A stretch of 64,000 nucleotides of DNA from Amorphophallus konjac (Eukaryota > Streptophyta > Magnoliopsida > Alismatales > Araceae), in NCBI GenBank assembly GCA_022559845.1, contig JAHNEJ010001281.1, forward strand, positions 248,001 through 312,000, in the 5' to 3' direction. Below the pieces are notes generated by a model. It had not been told where the DNA came from. It made no database searches and saw nothing but the letters and a program-made list of their open reading frames with translations. The translations under genes and the position numbers were made by a program. Every line of letters begins with the position of its first letter. Position 1 is the stretch's first letter. Below are positions 36,945-48,549 of this stretch, piece by piece.

Positions 36945-38168
36945 CGTACGATGGTTATAGTACTGATGCTTATGGGTCTCACACAGGTGTTGAAGCCGTT
37001 GAGATGGACATGATCAAAAATCAAGTCACTGTGAAGGGTATAGTGGATCCCCAGGCATTGTGCGAGAGAATAAAAAAGAAGACCATGAGGAACGCCAAAG
37101 TGCTCTCCCCTCTTCCCCCAGCAGAGGGTGACCCTCCCAAGACAGATGCCCCGCCATCTCAAAATGTAGTTATTAAGCCTGGATTTATGCACTAAACATA
37201 TGAACATACGTACGTATAAGAAGAATATAGTTCTGCCATGGTCTTTAACATTCGACCCTTGCTGGTCTGCAAATGCAGGTGAGTGCGGTGACGACGGTGG
37301 ACCTGCATGTAAACATGCACTGTGAAGCCTGTGCACAACAGCTCCAAAGAAAGATACTCAAGATGAGAGGTACCCCGCCCCCATTTCTTTTCTATCCCTG
37401 TCTTGTGAATGGATCGATCGTATATAAAGCGCCTTAACATATAATTGAAGTGGTACGTATCTTTCATGGGTGGGCTACATTTTCACTTGTGTATGTATAC
37501 ATATATATGTTTATCTTCCAGCTTTAAACATCTCTAAAGTTGGCAGTGCACGATCTGGGTGCCAGGGAGGAAAAACTGCCTTATCTTTGACCATTTACTG
37601 ATCATAAAAGTGGACAATGTGGTGCATCACAGGTGTGCAAACCGCGGAGACCAACCTGAGTGCTGGCAAGGTGACAGTAACAGGGACCATGAACGCTGAC
37701 AAGCTGGTGGAATACGTATACCGGCGCACGAGGAAGATCGCCAAGGTCGTGCCCCAGCCACCGAAGGAAGAAGAGCCCAAGGAAGAGGGAGGCGAGCAGA
37801 AGGCAGAGGAGAAGCCCGCAGAATTAGAGAAGAAAGAGGAGGAGGAGGAGGCGGCCAAGAAGGAAGAAGAGAAGGCGGAGAAGAAGGAAGAAGAGAAGCC
37901 ATCCCAACCCCAGGAGAGCAGTGGCGATGGAGCCAAGGAAGAGAAGCCGGCGGAGGGCGGCGGCGAGGAGCAGAAGAAAGAAGGTGAAGGGAGCCCGGAC
38001 CCGGTCGTGCCGAGCGCCATCGCCGATGAGGACATGGCCAGGAAGATGATGTATTGGGCACCAGTCTATGGCGCACCAGTCTATGGAGCACCAGTCTATG
38101 TGATTGAGCATCTGCCACCTCCTCAGCTCTTCAGTGATGAGAACCCAAATGCATGCTGCATCTCCTGA
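36544..38168 (+). CDS. Heavy-metal-associated isoprenylated plant protein (HIPP), two HMA domains
   Basis: Five exons join in frame: 36544-36561, 36659-36878, 36987-37165, 37279-37369, 37633-38168 (347 residues). All introns are GT-AG. After MGEATQ and a Lys/Glu-rich stretch comes HMA domain 1 (VLFVNLHCVGCAKKIERS; metal-binding CVGC). A second HMA domain follows (VDLHVNMHCEACAQQLQRK; CEAC), then a long acidic/Lys-rich linker and a tail with three YGAPV-type repeats. It ends NPNACCIS, giving the C-terminal CaaX box CCIS for farnesylation. Each HMA domain is split by a phase-1 intron after the (K/M)RG of its first half, as is usual in this family. HIPPs are plant-specific metal-binding proteins linked to metal handling and stress, anchored to membranes or at plasmodesmata/nucleus. 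This arrangement fits the two-domain HIPP clade. No close neighbour gene. Confidence 0.93.
36880..36939. repeat. (CT)n microsatellite at a 5' splice site
   Basis: About 60 bp of CT fill more than half of the 108-bp second HIPP intron, starting at the intron's second base (G|GTCTCT). Confidence 0.95.
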
Positions 38169-38310
38169 TGAACACTGGCATGTTGGATCATGTTGCTCTC
38201 ATACATTTGATATTCCTTGCTAGTAGTACTACTACTAGCTAGTATTTGATTTGTTGTCCATCACCACCGTAACCGTACCACCACCAACATCATCGATCTC
38301 AAGTAGTTAT

Positions 38311-38316
38311 AATAAA
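38311..38316 (+). terminator. Poly(A) signal of the HIPP gene
   Basis: AATAAA lies about 140 bp after the stop codon. Confidence 0.55.
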
Positions 38317-40142
38317 ATGGGTCTAAAATAGAGGCTCATGCATGCACTCTGTCTAAAAGAGAGGGATGGGATCCATGGGAAGAGATGGGCTGTGGAGTAT
38401 AGGAATCTGCCTTTTGTATTACATACAATATAAACATTCCGAGTTAAATTCTGGCCGTAAGATGACACGTACCTCCTCTGCAAAGCGAACCCGAATCATC
38501 TCTGTGGATGTGAACAGACAAACGCGGATTCGATCCCCTCCTAATGAAATTAATATTTTATTCAAACAACAAACCGTAGCAACTAAAAATAACGATATAT
38601 AGGAGGAGGAGCTAATATTATGCGCTCTTTTTCAGTAGTGAATGCCATTAATGATCTCCATGTACATACTTTGCAAAAAAAAGAGTGGGAAGTGGGGTCT
38701 GCTTAGTTTCGGGTCCGCATTGAAGAACGGAATGCGAAATCTATACGTACGTGTTTAGAAATCAGGTGATGAGACCGAGGTGGTGACCGGCAGGTGATGT
38801 ATCTCCATCGTCAGACCTCTCATTAACTGGAGTTTGGTAAGATGCAGTCGAAAACAGCATGTGGAAACCTATGTGACATCAGTTCAAACAGCGACGGCCA
38901 TTAATTGGCTGGGCTTAAACAACCCCCCCCCAAAGAAAAAAACCCCACTAACCCAAAATCATTAAAAAAATAATTTAATAACACTATTCCCCAACGCACA
39001 TATATAGGTTTGATTGTTCGAAGAGTCAAAAATGCTCTCTGTCCCTACCGCGATCAAAGTAGATTCCCGAATTATTAAATTCAGTGTCCTATTTGTCCTT
39101 GTCATCCCAATGTCAAGTTAGATTTCTGTTCTTGTGTTCGTAAATCGGCGTTCCATCATTGATTTCTCTTTTGAAACTGCTCTTGGTGGGCACAGCACGT
39201 GGCTAGCCGGGCCGTGCTGGAAAGAAAATGGGGCGGGGGGAAGGGGACGAAGGAATCTGCTCAGATGGTGGTGTTGTTGGCCGGTGTGATGGGCTTCACA
39301 TGCCCCGTTAGTGGTGGTAGCGGTGGTGCAGGTGGGCCCGCTAGAAAGGGGACGCGCCCAGGGGAAGGAGGCCCAGGGCCCACCCCACAACCGCAGGGTC
39401 TGTCGCCACATGGCCTGCAGCAGACAGCTGACGTGGCCCGCGTGGGCGCCGCCCCCCCTCCTTTCCCCTGCCGACGTGTGAAGTGATCTAAGAGGCCACC
39501 CACTCTGGACCAGAGCCGGGGGAGGTTGGCCACTGCCGAGATCCACGGTGATTCGTGGGGCCTGTAGGAATGTGTTGTTTTATCCCGGGATTGTTACCCG
39601 CAATTAAGGTCCGATAAATCGATATTATAGGCCTCGTGTCACCTATATCGGATCATATTTAATTAGTGATCAATACAATCAGTACGTATTATTTAATTAA
39701 TATACTATTTATATACTTTTAAATATTTTATATTATATTTTATATCAAGTCTATCTTAATAGATAAATTAGGTGACAGTTGTTCATTTGTTTGAAACATG
39801 CGGAGAACATGATGAGCGGAGAACATCCGGTTGAACAACAAACACCTTGATCAACTAAATTAATAAGGCATTTATATTATTTTACTTATAATAGATGTAT
39901 CAAATATCTTCTCTTGTCTTGTTATGTAACGGTGCTATATCATAATGTATCGATAAATGATTGGTATGATCGGATACGATCGTTCCGTCAAATCTTACTG
40001 GCCGTAAGTAGATCCACGTTTGATCTTATACTTTTGTCTTTTTTTGGTTAGAAAAAAATCTCTACCTCTATCTATTTATTAAAAAACTCTTAAAATCTAC
40101 TTGAGGAGGGTAAAATCGGCTCGACCCATAAAAGGCCAATTT
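38317..40142. other. Intergenic stretch
   Basis: No gene recognised. A GC-rich patch at 39200-39500 has ORFs in several frames (for example 39118-39546 minus) without any known domain. Otherwise AT-rich. Confidence 0.5.
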
Positions 40143-40910
40143 TGTGTCAGGTCCATTCAGGCCCACAGTCTGCAACGCGCCTGTCGGGCCTCAATAGCCG
40201 CAGCCCGTCACAGACGCCCCCAGAACGGATCGTCCTTAGATCCGCCAATGCATTAAGTGCTTCGATCCAAGCTCAATGACCGCCGAATGACTCTCCGGCG
40301 ACTGAACGTTACCTCCCACGACGTCGGCCTCAACTCCACTAAGGATGAGCACGCCCCCCAGGCACTGTAAGACTCGCCAGAGAACTGTCCGACTCTGGAG
40401 GAACGGACTTTAACGGAAAACTCACCACAATTACGGGAGACGTTTCTCCACGACTTACTCCTAAGGGATTGGCCCTCGCTACCAAGACAACTCACTATAA
40501 ATGAGACTCCGACGGACAGAAAGAGGACACGGTGAATTCCACCAACAAACACACGTTCAGCTCCAGACCAGGGAAAAGAGAAGCCAACCTGCTGTTAAGA
40601 GAGGAAGTCCTCGCTAAGCACCGGTGGCCCTCTGAGTACTCTTACCTCCCAACGAGTACTCTCTGTGCACTCGTTAGTCACGGCGAGGACCTCCCCGAAA
40701 GATAATCCGCTCCTCTAGACTTGCTTCACGACCTCTCAACTTTCTCTCTCTCTCTCTCTCACTCTTCTTCCTGCTTCTCCGTCTCCCGAGTGCTGACTTA
40801 AGCATCGGAGGGTTGTCCCCTGGGATAACATCCGGAGCTCATTCTGACGCCCTTCTTCCTGGTGTTTACAGGCTTCCATGAGTGCCGGACAATCTTTCCC
40901 AATAAATAAA
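40143..40910 (+). mobile_element. LTR-like fragment (gypsy type)
   Basis: GC-rich sequence starting TGTGTCAGG, with a TATA-like CACTATAAATGAG at 40491-40503. A downstream block reads CTGACTTAAGCATCGGAGGG (40792-40811), which resembles the R/U5 region of plant gypsy (Tat-type) LTRs as I remember them. No internal coding is attached. It is probably a solo or truncated LTR. The ends are approximate. Confidence 0.5.
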
Positions 40911-43005
40911 TAAATAAGTATGATACGAGAGGTAGGAACCATTTTTCCACTTCTACACTACTGATTATTATAAAAACACTCACATAATTAACTTTCATTA
41001 AAATTAAAAAAATACTTTAAAGAATATCCCTCTCATCCAAGAGTTAAATTTTTACTTTACCAAAATATCTTCTCTCTCTCTCTCTCCACCCCCACCCAAA
41101 CCCCCTCCAGGGCTGCGGACCCGATCCGCCGTGCCCATCAGCCTTTTTATACTTTCATTCTCTCTGACCCACATAATATGTCAGTTATAAATAATTAAAA
41201 AGACCGGGTCGTTTTACAAAGTTCAAACTGTACAATCCAAGCATCAACTGCCGAAGGGATGGTGATTTATTGGGCAATATAGTGACGATACAGTTTAATA
41301 ATTATTGAATCATCTAATTCAAAATCTGGACGATAGTAAAATAAGTAATCTATATTTAATATTCATTACTTAATTATCGTGTCTTTGCTCAGCGTGAGAC
41401 TAATCCCTAATACCCAGTACGCAAGCTAACTTAAATTCTAGTACATGAACAAATGGCAAACAAACAGCACTCTGATCAGTGAGTTATTACGCACTACCTT
41501 GGGAGTGGTTATTTTCTAGGCAACCTTCTGGTTGTCTCTTCACCCTTATCTCTTCCGTCACCGAGTGGGTCATTTAGGGGCCTTAACTGGCGGCGGTGAT
41601 AAAACATGTGAAGCCCTTCCATCCCCACTCTTACCTTGATCCAGAGATCCCAAAATCTCAACATTCTAGTCAAGTTGGTGGGTTTTTACTGATGCAGAAA
41701 AAACAAGGTTGATTTATATATATATATATATATAAACAAGATAGGAGAAAAGAATGTGGAGTACAGAAATTCTTGCCACATATATAATCATGGACTTCCA
41801 GATCAATTTTTTTAATAAAAAAAAGTGGAAAAGGTCTACAGTCAAACTTGCGATTTCACAGAATGCCCACTGTCTAACCTTGGGTAAATTAACACACATC
41901 GGCGCCTATCAAGTGGCCATCTCAAGATGGACTTCATTAACTGACTGCCATGTGTAAACTAAAAAGTGCATCACATTTCCCCGTCACAAGAGAAAAGGGC
42001 GTATGCTGAATCCCTACGTTGTGAAGCATCAAAACAACTTTCGCAGTGACCAATCACTCACCGCACACAATTTAGCAAGACCATCATGCACTGCAACAGC
42101 ATAGTCAAAATGCCATTTGATAAGCCAAGTAGGGTGAATTTAAACCTCTGAGGTCCCCTTGTCCCTACAGCCAAAAGTTTTAAAACAATGCTGCATTATA
42201 CAAATGGAACGGTGGTGGATCTGATCGAAACCTGTCACTCGGGGTCAAATAAATTCAACCAAAAAAACGAAGATTGTTTTCCAAACCAATCACAAATTCC
42301 GTCACAGATGAACAAGCGTTGTCAACAATATCCAGCTTCATTATACTCAGATTGAAATAGGTATCTTGCCCTGACCAGGGAGTCACGTTAACTAATTTTA
42401 TTAAGGGAAGAAGAAAATAAATTACATTCCCTTGGGGGTTCCAGAAAGAAGGGAACTCTTGATTTTAGATTGTCCTACCCTTACGAGCTAAGAAAGGATG
42501 CATGAATAAACCGGATATATAGCAAATTCACCATTTAAATTAGTTCGATTCTTCAGCCTGGTGTGATCCTCAAAAGGTTCAACACCTAACATTGAACCCA
42601 ACTCCGTTTCTTTTGCTCAAAGCTGCATCTGATTTTCAATACTATAGCTGTCTTATGTTTTCCTCTACGTTTTACAGGAATTATACTCTGATAGATTATG
42701 AACCTAGATCAACAATGATTTCATTTTAATGCTGAAAATATCTCTAGCATATTATTTCACTTGAGTCTTGGAAATGTTCTTCTAATCAGAGGACGGCCTG
42801 TTGAAAAGGGTCGGATTACAACACAGTTTTTAAGTATAGACATCTAAAGAGAGAATCCATACAAAGCCACTTATATACATATATATATTCATATACATCT
42901 CATTCAGTGAAGGTCCCAGTCATTAATTCTTTTTCTAAAAAGCATATAAACTAAAAGTATATAATAGCTTTTAGTGTAGAAATCCTTAATAACAATAATA
43001 ACCTT
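40911..43005. other. Intergenic stretch, no gene seen
   Basis: AT-rich, with a short TA run near 41718-41733. No recognisable protein or RNA gene. Confidence 0.5.
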
Positions 43006-44303
43006 TTATAATACACTACTCTCTCCTTGGGTTTGGTGCTCACTCAAAAACACTCCTGCAAGCACCGTGTGTAGTGCTGCTCCAATGGGAAGCACATCCT
43101 CATCAAGAAAGAAATACGGAGAATGGACAGAATGGATAGAACCAGATATTTCATCTCTAATTCCAATACCAAACATCACGCCTGGGATCAACTGTTGGTA
43201 GAAAGCGAAGTCTTCGCCCGCCATTACTTTATTCCCATTCCGAACTTTTTCAGGACCAAGCAAAAGCCCACCAACCTTCTTCACTTGCCGAACCAAGGTT
43301 TCGTCATTGTTAACAGCAGGATATAATGGGTATTCATCATTTTTAAAATCGATGAATCCCTTGCATCTATATACAGCTGCTTGCCCTTCCGTTACCTACG
43401 TCAGACATTAATGATGCATGCATGAATTGCAAACAAAACATGGCTATACGATGAGTTTTAAGAGTACCAGATCTCTGCAGAAGTTTAATATTACATCCTA
43501 TTAAACACACCACACATTATAGCATAATAAGGCGGATTCCATGCACCGGAAAACTAAGGGAACAATAGAAGGGAAAAAAAAAAGCTAATTGTTAACTTCA
43601 GGACAAATGACCTCATAATTCTTTTCAATGAGAAACTAAGAACCAAAGATAAACGTTAGTCATCCCTATCTATTTGGGATTTTTACATATATACCCCCAT
43701 AAAGTTCAATTTTGTTAAATATATCTCTCATCTGAGCATATTATCATGAATATCCTTCATTTAGACAGAAATGTTACGGTTATACTCCTTTAGTTTATTG
43801 CCGTCGACGGAGGAGAATATTCCGTGAAATATGCCATCTACGGTCGTTATATCTAGGGTATATTTGACAAAATCGAACTTTACAGGAATATATATACAAA
43901 AATCTTACTCTTTAACTCACACTTAACTCGGTTTAAATATACGGGAGTTACGGCGAGGGCATAATCATGACATTACCCATATTTCGAGAATATTCATGAT
44001 AATATGCTCCGACAAAATGTATATTTGACAAAACCAAACTTTACAAGAGTATATATGCAAAAATCCCTATCTATTTTTATTCCGGGTCGTTTATGCAAGA
44101 GAGCAAGAAAAGATATGATGTGTTCAAGCAATATGGAAGCGCAAAAGGGATTACGTGCCCATGAATATACATACCTCTTTCATCCTGTGCCTCATTCGAC
44201 GCAGTCCCTCGGTTGTAAGACTCCGTACGCTTCCCCCAAATTTTACATGAGGAGGAATAACATTAGGTGCCTCACCAGCTTTGATGTAGGTGACGGAGAG
44301 AAC
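43006..44303 (-). pseudogene. IAA-amino acid hydrolase ILR1-like, last two exons only
   Basis: Two minus-strand exons join in phase 0: 44303-44175 (43 codons, VLSVTYIKAGEAPNVIP...EGLRRMRHRMKE) and 43395-43006 (129 residues plus stop). The first is the dimerisation segment of M20D amidohydrolases. The second has the family motif MAGEDFAFYQQLIPGVMFGIGIR and the metal-ligand region HSPYFFLDEDVLPIGAALH. These enzymes release free auxin (or jasmonate) from amino-acid conjugates in the ER. The sequence ends EHQTQGESSVL, without the HDEL/KDEL-type ER signal that many members have. I found no upstream exon with the N-terminal catalytic motifs up to 46 kb. It is either a 3' gene fragment or a gene with very distant 5' exons. 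Confidence 0.8.
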
Positions 44304-44430
44304 CTTTTTAAGTAGGTAAAGTGAACTATTAGACCTTCTAATCTGAAAGTACTTGACCTTGGAAAAAAAATAATTACAAGATCCTGCAATTAACCTACAA
44401 GAACTAGAATATCTTCCATGTGCATGTGAT

Positions 44431-44811
44431 GAGTAATGATTTGTGTAACACCCCGGTTAATTACACACCTAGGTGTTGCATGTGCAACACCTATTATTTT
44501 TTTTGAAATTTTTTTTGAGTGACCCTCACGCCAAAGCTAGTTTGGTGCGCCGGTCACGTCATCATGTGACGTGGCGTGAGGGCCATACAAAAAGAAAACC
44601 TCAACCCTGTGAATAGTAAAAATGGGATATTTTCACTATTCACAAGGGCAATTTTTTTGTGCGGCCCCCACGCCAGGTCATCTAGTGACGTGACCGGCAA
44701 ATCAAGTTAATTTGACATAAGAGTCACTCAAAAAAATAAAAATAATAATAAATATTGCACGTGCAACATATCGGTGTGTAACTAACCAGGATGTTACATA
44801 AAGCATTACTC
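44431..44811. mobile_element. Mutator-type MITE with perfect 9-bp target duplication
   Basis: The element starts GAGTAATGATTTGTGTAACA, and its reverse-complemented right end starts GAGTAATGCTTTATGTAACA. The inverted similarity extends about 100 bp, through TTGAGTGAC. GCATGTGAT flanks both sides (44422-44430 and 44812-44820). Length 381 bp, no coding. It lies about 130 bp upstream (minus sense) of the ILR1-like exon. Confidence 0.9.
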
Positions 44812-44820
44812 GCATGTGAT

Positions 44821-46010
44821 AGCCTTGGTGAACTCATACAAGATCACATTAAAGGAAAAGTGAGCTACTGAGAACTGCATGTCAATAAAGTGAGATCTTG
44901 CTGTGTACTGTCTCTCAGCAGTCAGTTGAGGCCACGCCCACGCATCGCTGACACTGTTATTCACCAACAAGTCCTCCCTGAGCAATAATGCAAGCCAAAT
45001 ACTAACACTAAACCATAAGACACATAAAGATCAAAAGAATTTGGTGATATTTTGATTCTATTTTGAACTATATCTTATCCACTGTTCTTGTCTTGTAATG
45101 TATGTTTTAACAATTTCCAGAAGTACAAGCATGTGTATAGCTATCAGCTGTCCTCTCATATAAGCTGCTGTCGTACATAAAATAAAGCCTGCTTTTGAGA
45201 CAAAATTGCTTTCCCTGCAAACAAGTTCTCAACTTCCCCTTCTAATGATCAAGGATGGTAATAATGAAAGGTAATATTCTAGACCTCAAGTGATTAAGAA
45301 AGCTCACCAAGGATTTATGGCTATATTAGGATAACTAAATCAATTATAAAGGATGACTCATGCGGCCCATATCCACTGTGTTAAAACCTAAAAGCCATAT
45401 AACTTAAAATCAAGATGATTATGATCTGATTTCATAGTTAATGGAAAATTGCTAGAATACCCTTTTATTGTCTATGGTCTACTCAAGATGACTGTTGAAC
45501 CTCACATTTTTCATGATTATTTTTCTGATATTTTCAGAAAAAATAAATTATTTAAATTAAATATATTATGAGATGGTGTAAAGCGGTAGAAAACCGTGGC
45601 CGTTATATGCGGCTTAATTTAAATGCCCTCGGAATTCCGTCGGGCGGAATTATTACACAAGGATTACGCGTTTTGATACACGGTACTTCTATCAAACACT
45701 TGGACGGCACGAAGCCACATACCCCCCTGCAAAATGAATAGAAAATGATGACTCCCGACTTCCGTGGAGCGTTCCCAATGCGCCGCAGCGTGGTCCCTGC
45801 ACTCCGGGATCCATGAGCAATAAGACAGCGTCAAGCAAGGCCAAGAAAAATCAAAGACCTCCACGTGTTGCCGCTTTGGAGAGAGAAACAAAAAGCATAA
45901 AAAAGATCCTAGAAAGGGACAGGTCAATGGGCCTTTATAACCCTTTTGGGATCAGAAAATCAGAAGGGACCGCCCTCCATCCCCTCTCTCTCTCTCTCTC
46001 TCTCTTTGCG
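44821..46010. other. Intergenic stretch ending in LTR-like sequence
   Basis: 44821-45600 is AT-rich without a recognised gene. From about 45600 the composition changes and leads into the palindrome array, so the start of an LTR probably lies here. The exact start was not found. A short (CT)n tract lies at about 45983-46004. Confidence 0.4.
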
Positions 46011-46199
46011 CAAGGAGGGACCCGGAGGGACCCCCTCCAGGTGTTAAGAACCTAGAGGGAGCACCTCCAGGTCTGGCAAATCCGGAGGGACCCCCTCTGG
46101 GTCGAGCAAACTCGGAGGAGCTTCCTCCGGTTCGCACAGACCCGGAGGGAGCTCCCTCCGGTCGCACAGACCAAGAGGGACTCCCCCCGGGGTCTCCCT
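46011..46199. repeat. Array of about six GGAGGG/CCCTCC palindromes
   Basis: Units of about 30-33 bp repeat a palindrome such as CCGGAGGGAGCTCCCTCCGG, with spacers like TCGCACAGA. Arms vary between units (CCGGAGGG, CCTAGAGGG, CGGAGGA) and the facing arm often changes to match. It lies 260 bp upstream of a TATA box on the same strand. Motif and layout resemble the array at 57907-58414. Confidence 0.85.
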
Positions 46200-46459
46200 C
46201 TCTTTCCTACTTTCTTTCAAGAAAAAAAAAAGGGGGGGAAATCAGGACGGACCCCTCTAGGTTCCCCAAACCCCGAGGAGGCCTCCTCTACCCACTCTCT
46301 TTTTTTTCTCTCTCTAATGTAATAGGAAAAAAGAGGAAAAGGGAAAGGGATATCAGGAGGCACAGGTTTCTCCACCAATAAACCCGGAGGAAGCTTCTAC
46401 CAATGCCTTCAATGCATGAAACCAGGAGGGACTCCCTTCGTGTTCTTACTCCAGAAACC

Positions 46460-46469
46460 TATAAATAAG
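46460..46469 (+). promoter_or_regulatory. TATA box of a gypsy-type LTR
   Basis: TATAAATAAG after a palindrome array, with gag remnants about 2-3 kb downstream on the same strand. Confidence 0.5.
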
Positions 46470-48549
46470 AGGCTTGGGCTAAAAGGGGAGGGGACTTCGC
46501 ACAACTCAAACTTGGGAGCACTTTGGAGCAACGTTGCTTGTGGAGCTTGAAGCGCAAAGAAGCTTTGGGCCGCCTTCTCTTGAGAGCTTTAAGACTTCAA
46601 GAAATTATGTTTGTGTAAAACCCTCAATTAAAGGGTATGATTACATAAATACCCCCATGTGAGGAAATTACCTTGTATTTTCAATCAAATGTATAAATCA
46701 TAAAAAAAACATGTTAATTCCAGAAATATTCAAAGTTCTGGAAATTTGTTGTCAAATCAAGAAAAAACCCCATAGCTTGCAGAAATTGCAATTCTATCCT
46801 CGTACTGTGTAAAATTGTAAAAAACACCCATGAGATTATACAAAAATCTCATAAATTCAGAAGTTCTTCAAGAATTGTTTAAGTTTGCAGAAATGTCCTT
46901 AAGTTACGAAAACCCATGGCTGTACTCAAGAAATTTAGAAATTACAATTCTACCCCAAAACTTTACAAAATTGTGTAAAATGTCCAAGAGAATTATTAGA
47001 AAATCTTGGAATTTCATAAATGAGATGAAAAGCTTCTAGCTGTTCACACAAACCCTTGCATAAGAGAAAATTACAAATAAACCCTTGTTTGAGGGCAAAT
47101 TGCAAATAAACCCCCGTTCAAGGGGGGAACTTGCAAGATTGTCATATGTCAATAGGAATTAAGCATCCACCCTTATCTCCAAGGGGAAATACCCATCATT
47201 GCAAATATGTTCTTCCTAGACATAAATAAATCCGATGGTCTAATTGTGAAACGGTCCGATCGTGGTAAATTTTAAATCTAACGGTTGGATCTGGATTAGA
47301 TGCAAATCTAACGGCTAGATCTTAACTAGGAAATAAAGTCGGTGGTTCAATATAAGTCTGATTTAAATCCAACGGTCAAATTAAATTAAAACCCTCAATA
47401 TCACAACGGATATTGTAGAGGTCTAAGCATCTTTTGTAGTTAATCAAAGGTGTTCGGACTTTATAGCAATGTAAGTACGCACCGACTACGGTCGGTGGAG
47501 AAAAGTCCAATACACGAACCCTAAATCACCCGATAAACATACAGCGGGGAAATAATCATGCACATGCTAATTAAATAGCTAAACAAATGTTCATCTATGT
47601 TCAACAAATGAACACTTAAATCATTTTTTATATTTTTTTTCTGTGTGTGAAACAGACTAACACGCCTAGTAGGACTTATTCTACCTTTCATCTTTATGCC
47701 AAAGAATTTCTATATCTTTACAAAGGTCGTGATGCCCTTTTCCCCTATTCGCAGGAGGGAGTAGAAGGGAAATATTTCCAAGCTTAGCAAACCGCAATCC
47801 GACAACAAACGACATCAATGGTGGTAGTAACTTACCACCCCTTGGTCATTGCTACTAGGTTCAGATACCTAGCTACCCCAGTCGTATGCAGAGACTTCCC
47901 TGCAGTTGTCGGATCGCCTTACTTTTGGGGGGTAGTCCTCGTGGCCGAGGGAACCCCGGCTGCACCTATAAACACCAGAGGCATCACACCCCAGTCTCCA
48001 TCACAAAGCCAAGTTTTCTCTGTCAACACAATTTCTTTCAACGTTGCTCCTATCAAAGTCCAAACAGGGGTAGCACCAAAGTCGCATAGGCAGAAAGCCT
48101 GCAGCGGCAATCTCAAAGTCCGACAAGACTATCCCTGTTGACAATTTACGCATCCGGCTCGATGGAGGCGAGCCGATAATGCCACAAGACAATCATGTCC
48201 CAACTATCTCAACTTACAACTGCTTTGCCCTTCTTCACCGAGTGCAGAAGGATAAAGCGGACTTCAAAAAGAAGTCCAAGTCTAGAATGGGGGCAGCCCA
48301 ATTGAAGAGCGTCTCCGCAAGATGAAACAAATCTCGATCACCAAGGAGTCCCGCACGATCAGAAGATCTAGGGCAGGCAAACCTGCTCAAATGTCAGACC
48401 AACATCAAGCTGGAGCCTTGACATCCCATGATGTTAAACCTCCACGACCTCGTAGACAAAAGAAGAAAGGGATTTATAGAAAACCCAATTTCATTTCTCA
48501 AACCTCGAAACCAATCCGATTATAGCAAACAAATTTTGCAAAGGTTCCT
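46470..48549 (+). other. LTR remainder and leader of a degenerate gypsy-type element
   Basis: A-rich sequence with repeated phrases such as CAAATAAACCCTTGT and CATAAATACCCCCAT. A block at 47486-47540 (ACCGACTACGGTCGGTGGAG...) is similar in reverse complement to about 56870-56950. The short ORFs at 47818-48141 and 48322-48525 match nothing I recognise with certainty. No primer-binding site was identified. Confidence 0.4.

Noticed and set aside
39118..39546. GC-rich ORFs on both strands near 39.3 kb
   Set aside because: Open in several frames because of composition; no domain and no start or promoter context.
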